Of a DNA stretch of 13,962 nucleotides, positions 13,632-13,962 are shown in pieces. Each line of letters begins with the position of its first letter. The first letter of the stretch is position 1. The translations under genes and the position numbers were made by a program. A model generated the notes under the pieces. That model was not told where the DNA came from. It did no database searches and saw only the letters and a program-made list of their open reading frames with translations. The DNA is from an uncultured Ruminococcus sp. (GTDB taxonomy: Bacteria > Bacillota_A > Clostridia > Oscillospirales > Ruminococcaceae). The stretch is taken from the NCBI GenBank assembly GCA_937880065.1, contig CALFMA010000293.1, positions 1 to 13,962 of the forward strand, read 5' to 3'.

Positions 13632-13693
13632 ATTATAGGGTTCTCTAAAAACCAGAACACAAACGGAATCAAACTGTGAGGATGTTTTTAGAG
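13632..13693 (-). promoter_or_regulatory. Possible promoter and paired operator for the phosphoesterase gene
   Basis: A perfect TATAAT on the minus strand (13632-13637) lies about 30 bp before the ATG, with no good -35. Just upstream is CTCTAAAAAC (13643-13652), which is repeated as its exact complement GTTTTTAGAG at 13684-13693. The proximal half is itself framed by GGTT and AACC (13639-13653). A regulator could bind both halves and compensate for the poor -35. Confidence 0.35.
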
Positions 13694-13738
13694 GTTCCAA
13701 CTTGTAATTTATTTCAATTTATAGGCAATTGAATCAAC

Positions 13739-13875
13739 CTATTCATTAGCTAAAACATTTAAACCTACTGTAATTAAACTATCATCTTCATTGAATGTGA
13801 ATTTATATAACCCAATATCACACAGGTTGTTAATATATTTGTATTTATCATATTTTATTCTCCTAAAGTTTTATT
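13739..13875 (-). pseudogene. Possible small gene or C-terminal remnant
   Basis: On the minus strand a frame without ATG is open from about 13873 to TAG at 13739-13741 and reads like protein (for example CDIGLYKFTFNEDDSLITVG, then LNVLANE). A TTTAGGAGAATAAAAT-ATG ribosome binding site and start lie at its head, but in a frame +1 to it, giving only about 26 codons before a stop. A frameshifted small gene is one reading; chance is another. The remaining bases to the window end show nothing recognisable. Confidence 0.25.
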
Positions 13876-13962
13876 TGTAATTACATATTTATCTTTACAT
13901 AAACTACTACTTTGTAAAATCTAAATCTTGATAACAGGATACAAATGTTTAAGTTTGGTTCT

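Noticed and set aside
13604..13672. N-terminal extension of the phosphoesterase
   Set aside because: It would need a TTG start without a site, while the ATG at 13603 has GAGGAGG and starts with the expected beta-strand and DIHG motif.
13643..13693. GTTTTTAGAG, which recalls type II CRISPR repeats
   Set aside because: Only one inverted pair is present, with no array of regularly spaced direct repeats and no cas gene.

Overview
The window is AT-rich DNA from a low-GC Gram-positive bacterium, most likely a gut clostridium of the Ruminococcus/Oscillospiraceae type. This rests on strong AAGGAGG-type ribosome binding sites, A/T-ending codons, Tn916-type integrase architecture and family-level gene content. 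It is an inference from sequence style, because no rRNA or tRNA marker is present. No phage structural, relaxase or type IV secretion genes are visible.

Layout. Positions 33-1354 (minus strand) hold an unrecognised gene that seems to be split by a frameshift near 540. Positions 1355-3149 are 1.8 kb without an intact gene but full of structure: a gene-end remnant with a terminator-like hairpin, four copies of a GGAAC-N2/3-GGAAC motif, a 209-bp module bounded by imperfect 22-bp inverted repeats, three adjacent strong hairpins, and a decayed IS110-family transposase. Positions 3036-8107 (plus strand) hold a compact mobile-element backbone: a good promoter with a structured leader and mini-ORF, a D5/P4-like SF3 replicative helicase, an overlapping SF2 DEAH-type helicase, paired GCAAAC hairpins, a small excisionase-like HTH protein, and a Tn916-family tyrosine integrase ending at a perfect 10-bp-stem hairpin.

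Positions 8374-10900 (minus strand) form a tight four-gene operon: MBL-fold hydrolase, LCM-type SAM methyltransferase, GNAT acetyltransferase and an unknown acidic protein. A clear sigma-A promoter lies at 10968-10996. Divergent from it, 11101-12809 encodes a glycerol-1-phosphate dehydrogenase-like protein overlapping a HAD phosphatase by 4 nt, closed by a bidirectional terminator. Positions 12941-13603 (minus strand) encode a calcineurin-like metallophosphoesterase.

How the parts may work together. Int and Xis would catalyse integration and excision. The SF3 and SF2 helicases, translated from one coupled message, look like a replication module for the excised circle. The repeat- and hairpin-rich 1.8 kb upstream is the natural candidate for its origin and perhaps an oriT. 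With no relaxase or capsid genes visible, the best working model is a small replicating integrative element, possibly mobilised in trans by another element. Whether the flanking metabolic operons are cargo or host DNA cannot be settled here, because neither element end is firmly defined.
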